From the NCBI GenBank assembly GCA_964023275.1, contig OZ029914.1:41643924-41707923 (forward strand): a DNA stretch of 64,000 nucleotides, given 5' to 3'. Below the pieces are notes generated by a model, which saw only the letters and a list, made by a program, of their open reading frames with translations, was not told where the DNA came from and searched no databases. Positions within the stretch are counted from its first letter, which is position 1. Each line of letters begins with the position of its first letter. The translations under genes were made by a program, and so were the position numbers. This DNA is from Norana najaformis. Its lineage: Eukaryota; Annelida; Clitellata; Crassiclitellata; Hormogastridae. Below, one piece after another: positions 11,440 through 23,400 of the stretch.

Positions 11440-12680
11440 CTGAGCTCATTAAAATACTTAAAGGCTGCCTCCCTATCTATGTCTGAAAAGGCCTGTGCGT
11501 GTGTTCTCTTAGCGAGAATAAAGGATATACTGTTACAACTGAGACGTATTCAACACAGCGGCATAATTTCTGGTAGATCCACTGTTGATCGTATTTTACC
11601 GCTGAATAACCAGATTCAATGAAGGAGGGAGTTACGGCAGCTGTTGTGGATTACCTATGTAGAACTGAATGCGGTTTTTCATTCTGTAGACTGCCCAGCT
11701 ATCTGGAAATTGCTCTTCTTTCATTACTTTCCGGACAAAATTGTGGAATTTATGACAGCTCTACATGAAGACAATATATGCTGTGTATGCTTGCGGTGTG
11801 ACATCAAACTGGTTTAGCGTAGAGAGTGAACAACGATTGGGCTGCAAACTTTCCCAACACTGTTCTTACCGCCGATGGATCAGGTCATGGAACAGACTGT
11901 CGCCTAGGGTCACGCAGGTGCACGCATTGGATTGGACATCTCTGACCAGGACTTTGCCGATGATGTAGCCCTTCTTTCTAAAATTCAGAAGAATCTGGCA
12001 CTGTCCTTGATAGGAGAATTCATCTACCTTTGGTTGAATGTCAAGGTTGATGGCACCAGCGATCCGGAGGTTCGTCTTTTAATAGCATTTGCCAATGACT
12101 GTATAAACAGATTTAATCGGGGAATTTGTGGTACAAATACTTGGCCGGGCAGAAAAATCCGCGTGTTTAGATCTTGCATATCACCTGTGCTCTTTATGGG
12201 CTCTGACCTGGAACGTTGATGGTTGTGGCCATATAAAAGAAGCCTGCCTGCCAGCATACTGCTTGAGGATAGTCAAGCGAAATCCATAATTTGCGCACAA
12301 GACCAATGCACAAATGTCAGGCGCACGTGACACACTCCAGTCTCGAAGTTGATCAGGGCAAGAGGTCTTTGGATGTTTGGACACTTCGCACGGTGGGATG
12401 GCAGGAGGGGGTCACGATAGGGCGCTCAGAGCGTTAATCTCCACAAGAGCAGTGGAAGGGACCAGTCGAACTACCAAGATGACCCCGACGGTGGAGGCCG
12501 ATCTTCACTTACAGGATATGGGGCTAAACACAGCTCAAAGGCAAGCTCAGCCCATGACCGGTACGGTTATCAAACAGTCATAGAAACGGCAATGCTCCGG
12601 AGAGGGGTAATTGATGACGATGATGCCAGCATCATATCAAAACAGCAGCACCTGACCTGTAGAAAGTTAACGCGAGAAGC
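11440..12680 (+). mobile_element. LINE relic with reverse transcriptase motifs (R1 Ig1-Ig2 intron)
   Basis: Degenerate plus-strand frames give RT blocks in the right order: HSGIISGRSTVDRILPLN, then YVELNAVFHSVDCPAIWK (equivalent to the RT ..AFDSV..R.LW block), then DISDQDFADDVALLSKIQ with the catalytic FADD box. A C-terminal segment around 12,370-12,580 reads MFGHFARWDGRRG and then TPTVEADLHLQDMGL. It ends in a GATGACGATGATGCCAGCATCAT tail near 12,615. Stops and frameshifts make it non-functional. The same 3' end sits in the equivalent intron of every copy; this is the longest version. Confidence 0.8.
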
Positions 12681-13023
12681 GAAGAACGCAAAGCTATAAG
12701 GACAATCGTCTAACTTATATTCTAACACTCTGTATAGTACCTTTCAGATTGTCTTCGATTTCTTTGGTGGGGCTAAATGAACAAACAATATGAATGCGAG
12801 TTATCTGTGGATGAGCGACGGTGCAATTCCTTGTAGATTACTTAAAGGCCGTAAAATTATAATAGCATAGTCGAATAGTATTTAATATAAAAAATATTGT
12901 TTATATCTTATGGCTATAAATTTGTACAGCTCCTTTTCCGATCTGTTCAAAGACGCAAGTGACATATTAAAAGAACTGCAATATGTGTCTGAAGCCATAT
13001 ACATTTGCTTTGTTCTGCCACAG

Positions 13024-13389
13024 CGTCTGATCCTGAATGCAGCACAAACTTGACAAATCCGGATAATTCTTTGTGTAAAGACGATTATTTGTTGATACTG
13101 TGCGTTGTTGAGTTCAGAGGTAAATTTTACCCAACGATGGATTGGAGAAACGAAAACACTGGAAAAATTATTTCTTCTCAACTAAATATTACTCCAAACA
13201 GAGACGTCAAATCTGAGCTCATTATAAAAATAAAATGTGAGGATCATGGAGTCACGTTTTCTTGCTCTACGTATTTCAATTCAACAAATGTTGACAACAT
13301 CGTGCACAATTTTTCTAATCACCGTGACGCCGCGAAGAATGTTCCGCTTTACAAAAATACTTGGATTTCTCCAAGAGTAAACATTTCGG
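13024..13389 (+). CDS. R1: first Ig2 exon
   Basis: This 366-bp phase 1-1 exon lies between TTCTGCCACAG and CGG|GTAAGA. It encodes a second Ig-like domain with Cys at residues 6, 18, 27, 72 and 81 and core Trp 41 (MDWRNENTG). The F-strand motif is the atypical HGVTFSC rather than DxGxYxC. The C27-C81 pair with W41 is the likely Ig core. Sequons include NLT, NIT and NST. All six Ig2 exons in the window are exactly 366 bp, which argues for purifying selection on length and frame. Confidence 0.82.
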
Positions 13390-13664
13390 GTAAGACTAAA
13401 TTTTTATGAACAAATTAAATTTAATCTCTTCGTCATGCATCTGACTTTAATTTAAGTGTCTGTTTATAATTGCTTCAAAAACCTAAGCTACAACATACTT
13501 TGTCTTTCATGCTTGACGCATCAGTGGCAAAAGACCCATTTCACAGTAGTTGCAAAAGCGTTCGAAAACTACTTCTCATTTGAAATTGAAGTACTTATTA
13601 AGTCCAATCAACGATACCAAGCGCAGATTAAAAATAAACAAACTGATTGGCACATTCATTTTAG

Positions 13665-13727
13665 ACCAGAACGACTGCATATGCAGAAATATACCTGCAA
13701 ACAGAGTCACTTCATTTCGAACATTTG
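13665..13727 (+). CDS. R1: first stalk microexon (CxC)
   Basis: This 63-bp phase 1-1 exon lies between TTCATTTTAG and TTTG|GTGAGT and encodes DQNDCICRNIPANRV plus six residues. It has the same size, phase, acceptor and donor in six copies. Confidence 0.6.
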
Positions 13728-14429
13728 GTGAGTCTAACAGTGAACATAAGAAAACATTAGAATCCGTGCTGAAATATATTGGCCAAAAAGAGTTTGGTGC
13801 CTGTTGTGAATGACTAATTTTTAATATATTCACCAAATTAATTCACATTTTAAAATCCTTTTGACAGCAGCAGCTTTATTTGTGTTTCTAGTTTTACCAG
13901 AAAGTGAAAGAAACGAGTGCTCATATAAAATATGAGAAACATAATCATTCATACTTTTAGTTTTGCTCTAGTTTTTGTTAAAAGCCAAGGAATCGTCTAA
14001 TGCGAGAAATCGGCGCATGTATGTGTGTTTCTATTTATACCGCGCCTTTTAAGACCTAAAAATGACGTCGCAGTCATTTCGTCAGTTTTCCCAAAGTACA
14101 ATTCAATGGCATTATTTCCTAGTCTGAATTACGTATGGTTGAGGATAATATTAGATTTCGGATCAAGGTAGCTGCTTATGTAGAATAGGTTAAATGTTCT
14201 CCTTTGCCCCAGAAGTTATTTCTTGCTCTGTTAAATCTAGTATTTATGTGAAGGTCATTCAAACTCGAACCATAAAGCGTGAACAAATAAATAGATTACA
14301 GTCTATCGTATACAGTTTACTTAAGTTACTTACTAATGTTGTATCACCTCCGCCTTCAGTGACCAACAACAAAAGCATCTTGTAGATCAAAGTTGACAAC
14401 GACATACACGTAGTTCTTAGCCGCACCTG

Positions 14430-14460
14430 TTTTTTTGTGCTCCAATTTTCCATATTTCTT
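14430..14460 (+). other. R1 fusion junction
   Basis: Left of about 14,445 the sequence follows R4 44,340-44,555, the DNA just before its TM exon, ending in CTTAGCCGCACCTGTTT..GTGCTCC. Right of it, TTCCATATTTCTTCTCTAAAA matches 10,316-10,335, the DNA upstream of an Ig1 exon. The intervening TM, tail, promoter and leader are missing. Confidence 0.6.
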
Positions 14461-14693
14461 CTCTAAAAGTGAAGTTCCAATAATCATACATTGAAATGTC
14501 ATGTATAGCCTATGGCTGCATATTTGTACAGGTCATTTTCCGATCTGTTCAAAGACCCAAGTAACTCATCTTGAACGAACTGCAACATGGATTTTCGGCT
14601 ATAAATCACTTTCATCATTTTGATGAATTGAATTTCGTTATACCGTAGTCACATAAATTCTTTCAAATATTTGCAAAACTTTCTTTATTCTAG

Positions 14694-15009
14694 CCAAAAG
14701 CCTCGTGGAGATTGACTTTCCACAAAACATAGCTGTTCTAACCGGCCAAAAGACGACAATTCACTGTCGATCAGAAGCTAACATATGGTGGAAATACAGA
14801 GCGAGAGCTGAACCTAAACGAGATGTTCTTCTCTTTAAAGATGGCAATTTCTCTGATGACTGTGAACGATGCACTATGAATTCTACTGAACCAAATCATA
14901 CGCAACACACGACAGGCAGATGCAGGAACTTACGCTTGCGTTGAAACACTCCTAAACGAAATATATCTCAAAATAACTGCAGAGCACTATTCGGAATTAA
15001 TTGTTATTG
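14694..15009 (+). pseudogene. R1: second Ig1 exon, 14-bp deletion
   Basis: The splice sites are kept (TTATTCTAG acceptor, G|GTAAGC donor), but the exon is 316 bp instead of 330. After NSTEP about 14 bp corresponding to KQFDL are lost and the frame shifts before the second core Cys. Inclusion would truncate the protein. Skipping this exon together with neighbouring phase 1-1 exons would keep the frame. Confidence 0.8.
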
Positions 15010-15584
15010 GTAAGCACTTTTAATCTTTTGATTTTGTGAACAACAGAGTGTTAACAGTGAAAGTTTTACCCAACGGGAGCAAAAGTATAATAAAATAGTT
15101 GTGTGCTCAAACATTGCTCACGGTTCTTTGAATAATACGTTGAGGAGTGCTGATGTTAAAACAGGTGTGAAAAGATGAGGAAAAAAGCAGAAGTCAGTAA
15201 TTGTGCTAAAATTTTAATGTTCTGAAAAGGTAACAAATAATATGCAGAATTTCATTTCTGTCACATCTCAAAAGCACATGACATATGCTAGAGTGCGATT
15301 CCTCCGAGCTTAATCACAGTCAAGCATTTGATAGACCAAGTTGAAGAAAATGAAATATCGTAAAATCTTTAACGAAGGTCGTATTATTTGCCTCCTTCCG
15401 GTATTGCGGCCGAACCTAGTGTAGTACAAAACTGAGTGAATTTTGGAAGACAACTATTTGTTGATGTGTTGCGTCGTTGCGTTCAAATGTAATTTTTATG
15501 CAACAATCGGCTAGAGAAACAAAAACACCGGATAAACTATTTCTTCTCAACTTGCTCTGAAGAAAATCGTAGAACCTGACGATT

Positions 15585-15700
15585 GGCAAAGTGCAATGGA
15601 AATGGCAACGCTCCAGTGAAGGGCAACTGATGATGATGATGATGATGTTGATGAAGCAAGCATCATTTCAAAATTACCAAGCGACCGACCAGTAGACAGT
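15585..15700 (+). mobile_element. LINE 3' end relic (second R1 Ig1-Ig2 intron)
   Basis: This retains only the end of the intronic LINE (GGCAACGCTCCAGTGAAGGG, a (GAT)n tail at 15,631-15,652, then AGCATCATTTCAAAA). It is the shortest of the intronic LINE copies. Confidence 0.65.
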
Positions 15701-16004
15701 TAACGCGGGAAGTGAAGAATGCAAAGCTATAATGGCAAACGTCCAAAATGTGTTCTAACACTCAGTATTGTGTGTTTCAGATTACTTTTCATTTCTTATA
15801 TAAGCGAATTTTCAGTGGATGTGCTATGGTGCGATTCCTAATAAGTTAATTACAGAAGATAAATAGTATTACATTATCAGTCAGATATAATTATATTATA
15901 GCCACTTATTATTATATTACAGTCAGATAGTATTTACTCAAGAAGCAAAATTATTGTTCAAATCTTAAGCTTAACTCACATCTATTTTCTTTGGTCTGCC
16001 ACAG

Positions 16005-16370
16005 AGTCTGGTCCTGAATGCAGCACAAACCTGACTGAATCTGGTGATTCTTTGTGTGAAGACGATTATTTGTTGATTTCTTGCGTCTTTGACTTCAGAG
16101 GTAATTTTTACCCAACGATGGGGTGGAGAAACGAAAACACTGGAAAAATTGTTTCTTCTCAACTAAATATTACTCCAAACAGAGACGTAAAATCTGGGCT
16201 CATTATAAAACTTAAATGTGACGATCATGGAGTCACATTTTCTTGCACTACATATTTCAATTCAGTAAATGTTGACAACATCGTGAACAATTTTCGTCAT
16301 CACCGTGACGCCGCGAAGAATGTTTCGCTCTACAGGAACACTTGGATATCACCAAGAATGAACATTTCAC
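16005..16370 (+). CDS. R1: second Ig2 exon
   Basis: This 366-bp phase 1-1 exon (GCCACAG acceptor, CAC|GTAAGA donor) is open throughout. The Cys pattern is 6, 18, 27, 72 and 81 with Trp 41 in the variant MGWRNENTG, plus HGVTFSC. Other differences are an ESGPEC start and SCVFDFRG in place of RCVVEFRG. It belongs to the disrupted half of R1 but is itself intact. Confidence 0.78.
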
Positions 16371-16652
16371 GTAAGATGAAATTTTTGTGACCAAATTAAA
16401 TTTTATTTCTGCAGAGTGCATCTGACTCACAGTTTAATTTAAGTGTCTGTATATAATTGTGAAAATTTAAGCTACAGTAGAGTTTGACTGTCATTCTTTA
16501 CACGTATCCTTTTCAGTGGCAAATGACCCATTTGACAATAGTTGCAAAAGCGTTCGAACAATACTTCTTGTTCGAAACTGAAAGATATATTGAGTCCAGC
16601 AAATGATATCAAGCACAGGTTAAAAATAAACTGAGTAGCACATTCATTTTAG

Positions 16653-16715
16653 ACCAGAACGACTGTATATGCCGAAATACACTTGCAAACAGCTCTACGG
16701 CAATACGCAGAAATG
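16653..16715 (+). CDS. R1: second stalk microexon (CxC)
   Basis: A 63-bp phase 1-1 exon, DCICRNTLANSS core, with TTCATTTTAG acceptor and AATG|GTGAGT donor. Confidence 0.58.
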
Positions 16716-17509
16716 GTGAGTCTATCAATGAGCATAAGAAAGTATAATGAAATCCTTACGGAAATATATCGCCCACAGAGAAATTGGCGTCTGTGAAGTG
16801 TAATTTTTATTATCGTCACTATGATCATTCACCTTCAAAATTCATTTTGGCAGCAGCAACTGTGTTTGTGTTTTCCAATCTTACCGGAGTGAAAGAAATG
16901 AGTGTACATATAAAATATGAGAAGCACATTCAATCGTACTTTAAGTTTTGCTTTAGTTTGTTTTAAAAGCCAAGGAATTGTCTAGTGTGATCAATCGACG
17001 CCATATATATGTGTGGCTATTTATGCAGCGCCTTTTGATACCTAAAAAAGACGTCGCAGTCATTTCGTCAGTCAGCCCACAGTACGATTGAGTGGCATTA
17101 CTTCCTAGTCTGCAACAAGTTTGGCTTATGATGAAATTATTAAGGATCAAGGCAGCTGTTTATGTAGAATAAGTTAAATATTCTCCTTTGTTTTAGAAGT
17201 TATTTCTTTCTCTGCGAAGTCTAGTATTTATGCAAAACTCAATCAACCTAGAACCATAAGCGCTTAATAGATTACAGTTTATCGTATACAATTTATTTAA
17301 GTTCATTAATAATGTTGTGTCACTTACGCCTTTAATGGCCAATAACAAAAGCACATGGTAAATTAAAAATGACAAAGACATAGACGAAGTCCTTAGGCCC
17401 ATCTGTTTGCCTGTGCTCCAAAAAATCGAGACCCCGTGAATGAGTTCTAGATTTGTGAAAAAAATTTTAAGGCGAGTTTACTGTTTCCATTTGCTCTATA
17501 ACGTTGTAG

Positions 17510-17719
17510 TTTCGTCATCTACAGGAAGTGAAAACACTTTTCTTATGTCATCTACTGATTCTTCACTTGTTGCACTGGTAGTTACCGTAATCGCTGTGTT
17601 GCTTCTATCAGTTGCTATCATCTGCTTCAAAGTGTTAAGGAAGTCAGAGCAAAGGAGATATTTCAAGAATTTCTACTTCTATATTTTTAAAATGAAATTA
17701 TTCATGAGTTTGTACGTAG
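17510..17719 (+). CDS. R1: transmembrane exon with lost GC donor
   Basis: Phase 1 start after ACGTTGTAG; a second in-frame AG lies 15 bp on (TCTACAG). It encodes SSTGSENTFLMSSTDSSL, then the helix VALVVTVIAVLLLSVAIICF, then KVLRKSEQ. The other copies have CAAG|GCAGGT here; R1 has CAAAGGAGAT, so the GC donor is destroyed. The frame stays open to a weaker GTAG|GTATTA donor at 17,720, also phase 1, which would add about 22 residues. End taken at that donor. Confidence 0.6.
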
Positions 17720-18195
17720 GTATTACCAACTACCTTAGACTGGCTGATTTTGTCCAAATGCAGCAAAATAATTTTATTATAACCTCAAATGACTATATAT
17801 TGAGCAGCAATATATATTTTTTCCATGATTATTGTATGCTTCAGTTTTCTTTCTAGGGGTCGTATTAATCCACCATTTGCGTTTAAGCCGTAACAAGCTA
17901 AAACGAAAATATCATTTGACTCATTATCATAGCGCTATTATTGTTTGTCGAAATAATTTCCATTTGACCTGTTTCAACTTCTTTTGAAACTAACCGACGA
18001 TTATTTATAATCATTATAAAAAGATGGTTAGGCAGAATAGCGTAATGAAATCTTTATATGCCAATTATAACTTTTGTTTATCTTTCGATGAAATTAAAAA
18101 AATTAAAGAAGAACTCTGAATTCAATAGATTGAACAAACTTTATTTTATCTGCTCGGGTGTGGCTTAATAGTTTATTTTATTATTAACGTTTCAG

Positions 18196-18522
18196 TAAGA
18201 GATGATAATGTCCAGCAAGAAGAGCCTCTCTCCGTTCATGAAATTGTACGTGCTGATGGCAATATCTTGCCAGGAGCCTCACTGAGTCACAGACAAGCAT
18301 CTGCTGTGGACTACGCAGAACTGAATACACTCGATCGCGATCGAAAAATTTAACACTGAAGGATCAGCTCAGATTTCTATATACGAAAACGCTGGAGCTT
18401 CGGAAATATTAGAGAATAATAGCTTAATGACTTCTGTAGTGCCTGCATCTAGCGCAGAATGCATCGACCATGAGGATTAAAAGCAAGAGAATAATGACTA
18501 TATTAATGTATTTGCTAACTAA
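18196..18522 (+). pseudogene. R1: type II tail exon, frameshifted
   Basis: Starts in phase 1 after ACGTTTCAG with VRDDNVQQEEPLSVHE and keeps one ITIM-like VDYAEL. A deletion of about 14 bp after DRDRK causes a TAA at 18,351. Downstream homology continues to 18,522 with another stop (GAGGATTAA). The ITAM-like second half and the YxN motifs are lost. Confidence 0.8.
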
Positions 18523-20061
18523 TAAGAAATTGCAGGCTTGATGTTAAAGAGTAGGTGTGTAGTCTCGCATTTCAGGGAACTTAATTGAATTCTAATTTGA
18601 AGTTAAAATAAGTCATATTTGTTATATTCCCTTCTTTTTCAAGATGATTCTAACACAAGTTTGCAACAAATATATATTCAAGTGACAACTATTGCCATTA
18701 TAAATGCATCACCCTCAACTCGAATGCGTTCTCGGCATAGATTATAATCGCTTCAAATAGTTCTTAAAAACTGTCTAAATATCGCCTTTGTAATGGGCAT
18801 GTCATTTCTGTAATATGTAGGAGTAATGTGATGTGCAATTAAAAAATGAAATTCAATTAGCGAATTAACTTTCTGATAATTTTAGTATAATTAATTACAG
18901 TACAATTTGTTAAATAAATGTCCCGGAATGATTGATAAATAAAAGGAAGTATATGACAAATTCGCATAAAAGGGTTTCATTATATGAAAGGCAGACAATT
19001 ATCTCACAGTAGGCTATAAAGACATCTAACCTACATGTCATTTTAATTTTTCGTCCCCATTTACACAGAAGTAGAAATAATGGGCGGGCGCTAGCTGCTG
19101 TTAACAAGACGCTGTTAGCAAATACAGTGATGCTGAATACAAAACTTGATTTGTTACTTCTTCGATAACTGACAGTTTATCAAATACCAGATCAACTAAG
19201 TCCTCTGTCTCTCTGGGGTTGGCATATGAGTATCAGCGCAATTTGGGAGATTAAAAGGTGCTGTGACATTGAATTGATGTTGTCGAGTTTGCGCCTCAGC
19301 CAAAAGATCTTTCAATGTTGGGGATAATTATAGGCCTACTTCTCAGGAGTGTCCATAGAATCGTGTCTTCGGTAAGAGGGACCAGGAGCTAGAATTGGGG
19401 AATTCGAAGAACGATTCGGACTGGAGGAGCGATGGGAATCTGAGAAGCTGAGAAGAGCTTAGAGTCGCTTAATCTTCGTTTCGTAAGTGAAGATATATGT
19501 ACTGTATATATATATTGAGTGTGAAATTGTGTAGGTATTCAGAGTATATAAGCCTATATATTTGTGGGTGCTTAGTAAAGAGTATGCTTTTGTCGTATAT
19601 AAATGGTCTCGAGCGTGTGTAAAATTTGATGGAAAGTTCGCCTTAGTCAAAGTGAAGTGCGATATGTATGTATACATATATATATATTTATATGTGGGCC
19701 TATATGACTAGCGGTTACTTTTAGTTGAATCTAAGTCATAATGCGACTAGTCATCCGAAAAAGATATGAAGCTAAAGAAGGGAAATTTGCTCATGAAACG
19801 ATTGGAACGAGACCACACTGAATGTTGAACTATTCTGTAGTTGAGTAGTATTAAAAATAACTAAACACAGTAATGCAAAACTATGGATTGATTTGTGCAG
19901 CTTATCCCCGAGTACGATAGTCAAAGATAATTGAAAATGTTAAAAAGGCTACAGTTAATAAGTGAATGATGAATTTTTCTTCAGCCTAACAGTGCATTCT
20001 ATGCCATGGAAAAGTTTATGAGGAGAGGCTTGATATTGTACTGCGGGTAATTATTCTGTCA
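18523..20061. other. Intergenic: R1 3' region and R2 upstream region
   Basis: AATAAA occurs at about 18,911, like the R5 3' region. A (TA)n-rich patch lies near 19,495-19,690. From about 18,523 to 19,340 it resembles 54,177-54,980. I found no intact MKVF-type alternative leader here. Confidence 0.5.
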
Positions 20062-20115
20062 TATAAACTAAACAGTCTGAAGTCATCTGCTCTGTTCTGT
20101 CTAAGCCGTGCAAGT
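20062..20115 (+). promoter_or_regulatory. R2: conserved TATA block
   Basis: TATAAA at 20,062-20,067 is followed by the shared block CAGTCTGAAGTCATCTGCTC. The box lies 380 bp before the leader ATG; in R4, R5 and R6 the same spacing is 363, 380 and 376 bp. A possible 5'UTR intron runs from GCAAG|TATGTT to TTCTACAG. Confidence 0.5.
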
Positions 20116-20441
20116 ATGTTTTAATATTTTCTAACGTATTGCAATCAGCTTTAATATGTTCCAATATGTTCTCTTCTACAGTTGTTCATCCGAGAGAAGT
20201 TTAGGGTTAAAGACGGGCGAGCCGTAGATAAGCGTGAATGTACACATCCGCTCTAAGAGTTATGTATAATAAAAGAGACCTAGTTTCCTTTTTAGCTGTC
20301 TGCTTTCACTTGTCTGCATGCATTAAAGTTATCCTTTTTGGTCCATTTTAAGCTGCATCAGATAATACTACTACTATAATCTTAGGAATAACAACTTCAT
20401 TTATTTTGTTGTTCAGTTAAACTTGGATGTGGCATTGTAAT

Positions 20442-20481
20442 GGAGTTACTATTTGTTTGTATGTCGATAGTTGCTTCGGGT
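20442..20481 (+). CDS. R2: leader exon
   Basis: ATG plus 13 codons ending phase 1 at TCGG|GTAAGT: MELLFVCMSIVASG. It is a short hydrophobic signal sequence, 40 bp as in R4, R5 and R6. Confidence 0.65.
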
Positions 20482-23400
20482 AAGTAATAAACATTTGTTC
20501 TTGATGAATTTTTGTACCATTTAGGTTAGCTCAGGGGCTTTTAACTGAGGTATCTAAATGTACTATGTTAAATGTTTTACATAATAAATAAAAATATATT
20601 TGCTAATTTGGCAAGAGTTATAAGTACATAAAATATGCTTTTTGATCTTCCTCACCATTCCAACTTCTGTATACATTATGGCTAAGCGTTGACTTATTCT
20701 CTCGTCGACTGTACATGAGAACATGTAGGCCTATGCATAATTAGTGTATTTGCATCATTTACACAGGAACAGTTTTAAAATATATCCACCAAAATTTTCA
20801 TATTAGATCACAAACACAAATATATCCAAGAACAGTTTTAAAATATATCCACCAAAGCTTTCTATTAGGTCACGTATCAACTTTCTTAGAAAACTTCCAT
20901 TTACAACATTTATTTTAGATGGATGCAAACTTTGTAACAAATTAGGAATAGTTTAATAATAAACCGATATATTACAGCCAAGGTTATAGACTCTTCTTAG
21001 TATAAACTGATTCTTATATTACCTTTATTATTATCTGTATTTTACTAAATTATACAAAAGATCGGTTGTAACAATAACATAATAGTAATAACTTAAGAAC
21101 TTCTATAGCGCCACTGTAATAATGATCGGTTCATCAGTCGATGGTCACTGTGAAGCAAATTCCGTCTATAAGCCAAATTCCAGAATATTATTATTGTTAT
21201 TGTACCAGGCATAAAAGCACTTAAATACCTAGTAACCAAAGCGTCATTATCGCAATTTTGTGATTGTTATAAAGCGCATTATATTGATTCAAAGCATGCA
21301 GATTTGTCAAAATATTGTATAAGAACACGAAGAAATTTATGCATAAAGAAAACCAATTATTTTCTAACCTTATTACCAACTCAAAACCTTAACATGGATC
21401 TCATTTACTTGAACATTTGATGATCTGCAACAAAATGGAGGTCCAGAATTATCCCATTATTACCAAGAGTAGGTTATTTTATTAACAGTAAGATTTAAAT
21501 TCTTCTTTTGATGCTCAATTAGTCGACTATTGCATATAATTGCCGAACTTGCTTAACTCGAGCCTGAACATTCTAGTAGCAGTTTGTCGGCTGCTTGAAT
21601 TGCATAGACTAACTATGTTACATAAGCTTAGTTGGATGTTGACAGAATATAATATAACTAGGGTTTTAAGTGTTTCAGAAGACACATAATGTATGTTAGA
21701 ACCATTGTAAATTACCGTGAATGCTACTGCCTTATTTTTTAAAGGCTGTGATAGTGTCCACTGAGACATTATATCATCCGAACCATTTCACACATCTACA
21801 ACTCTTGCAGAGTATAATTATTTGTCATTTTAGCTATGGTTGATAATTTAAAACAAATGCGAGATTGCACAGTGAGATGAGTTGATCCATTAGAGTATAA
21901 CAGAACGGATGTTGAGATAAAACATTAGTAATGTAACGTATGACTTTTACTGTTACAACTCTATATAGCCTATGCTTCATCTGTCATATCCTTTTCCAAT
22001 AAATCCGCAAAATTAATTTAAACATAAATGCATTAAGATAATTGGCCTGAAGCATTTAAGGCCGATTCCGCCTTTTTATTTGTTGAATGTTTCTGCGTTT
22101 TCTCTTTGATCCTGGCTGTCTGCTGTATCAGTTTTGCGGTTGTCCTTGTATCTCTATTTCTCTCTTCGTTTGTCTATTGTATTTGCTTTTTGTTCTATTT
22201 TAATTCTCAGCATTCAAATCTCCTAGTTGCTAGTTGAATCTACTACAACAATCCACTTCTCATCAGTATCTTGAAATTAAATTTGCAGAAACTATAAATG
22301 TCTCAGAATTCTCTGGCTAGAGTCATAACATAGGCCCCAAATGACCTCATATAACTCCATATTGCGTCATTACATTGAGTGCCTATCGAGCAAAGAATTC
22401 AGTTTAAAACGTGGCTTTCTACAAGGTATTACATTTTGATCATCCGTCCCCAAAATCATTACTCTGCTTCATCTTCAACCCTACTGCCGTGAAACTATTT
22501 AATGTGCATCATGCCAACGTAACTAGAGACACAATTAGATTAGATTAGATCAGATCACACCATCCCAAGAAATTAGAGATTTAATAATTTACTTTACATT
22601 AGAAGTAATAAGATTATATTAGATTAGAACAGATTGTCAAAATTAGAGATTCTATGCTTTTGCAGATGCCTTCCACGAGTGATTCACATTAAACGTATTG
22701 CAATACATAGTTTGTTTAGATCATCTGAATTTAAAAGCATAGCATAAACACAAAACGTCTGCTGTTTATAAAAGTTTACCTATTTCGTTTTAGCCAAATG
22801 TCTTCTGGAGATTGACTTTCCACAAAACATAGCTGTTCTTGCCGGACAACAGACAACAATTCACTGTCGATCAGAAGCTATCATATTGTGGAAATACAAA
22901 GCGAAAGCTGAACTTAAACGAGATGTTGTTCTCTTTAAAGAAGGCAATTTCTCTGATGACTGTGATCGATGCACTATGAATTCTAGTGAACCAAAGCAGT
23001 TTGATTTAATCAAACGTAACACACGACAGGCAGATGCAGGAACTTACTTATGCACTGAAACATTCCTAAACGAGACAAATCTCACAGTGACTGCAAAACA
23101 CTATTCGGAATTGATTGTCATTGGTAAGCCTTTATTTGTGCAATTTTAAGAAAACAACAGTGACCTGAGGAATAAGATTTTTAACCACCACGCATAATTT
23201 TAAATAGAATAAAAATGGCCGTGAATTTGATGGCAACATTAGAAAGTTCTAGAGGAGACTTAGAATGGCAAATTAGAAATTTCTGTGATATTTAAAGCAT
23301 GAAGTAAAACATTCATAAGCTAATCTAATATATGTCTCTATGTTGTGATAATGAAATTAGAACATTTATTTATTCTTCAAATGCACCTTAATATTATAAC

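Larger units (their letters stand above)
10550..18353 (+). pseudogene. R1: fused, disrupted receptor gene
   Basis: Exons in order are Ig1 (10550-10879), Ig2 (13024-13389), stalk (13665-13727), a second Ig1 (14694-15009), a second Ig2 (16005-16370), a second stalk (16653-16715), TM (17510 on) and a type II tail (18196-18353). No leader exon or TATA block was found upstream. The second Ig1 carries a 14-bp deletion, the TM exon has lost the conserved GC donor, and the tail is frameshifted by a deletion. The junction near 14,445 joins sequence that precedes a TM exon to sequence that precedes an Ig1 exon, so the fusion looks like an unequal crossover. The first three exons are intact and could still be used. 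Confidence 0.7.
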
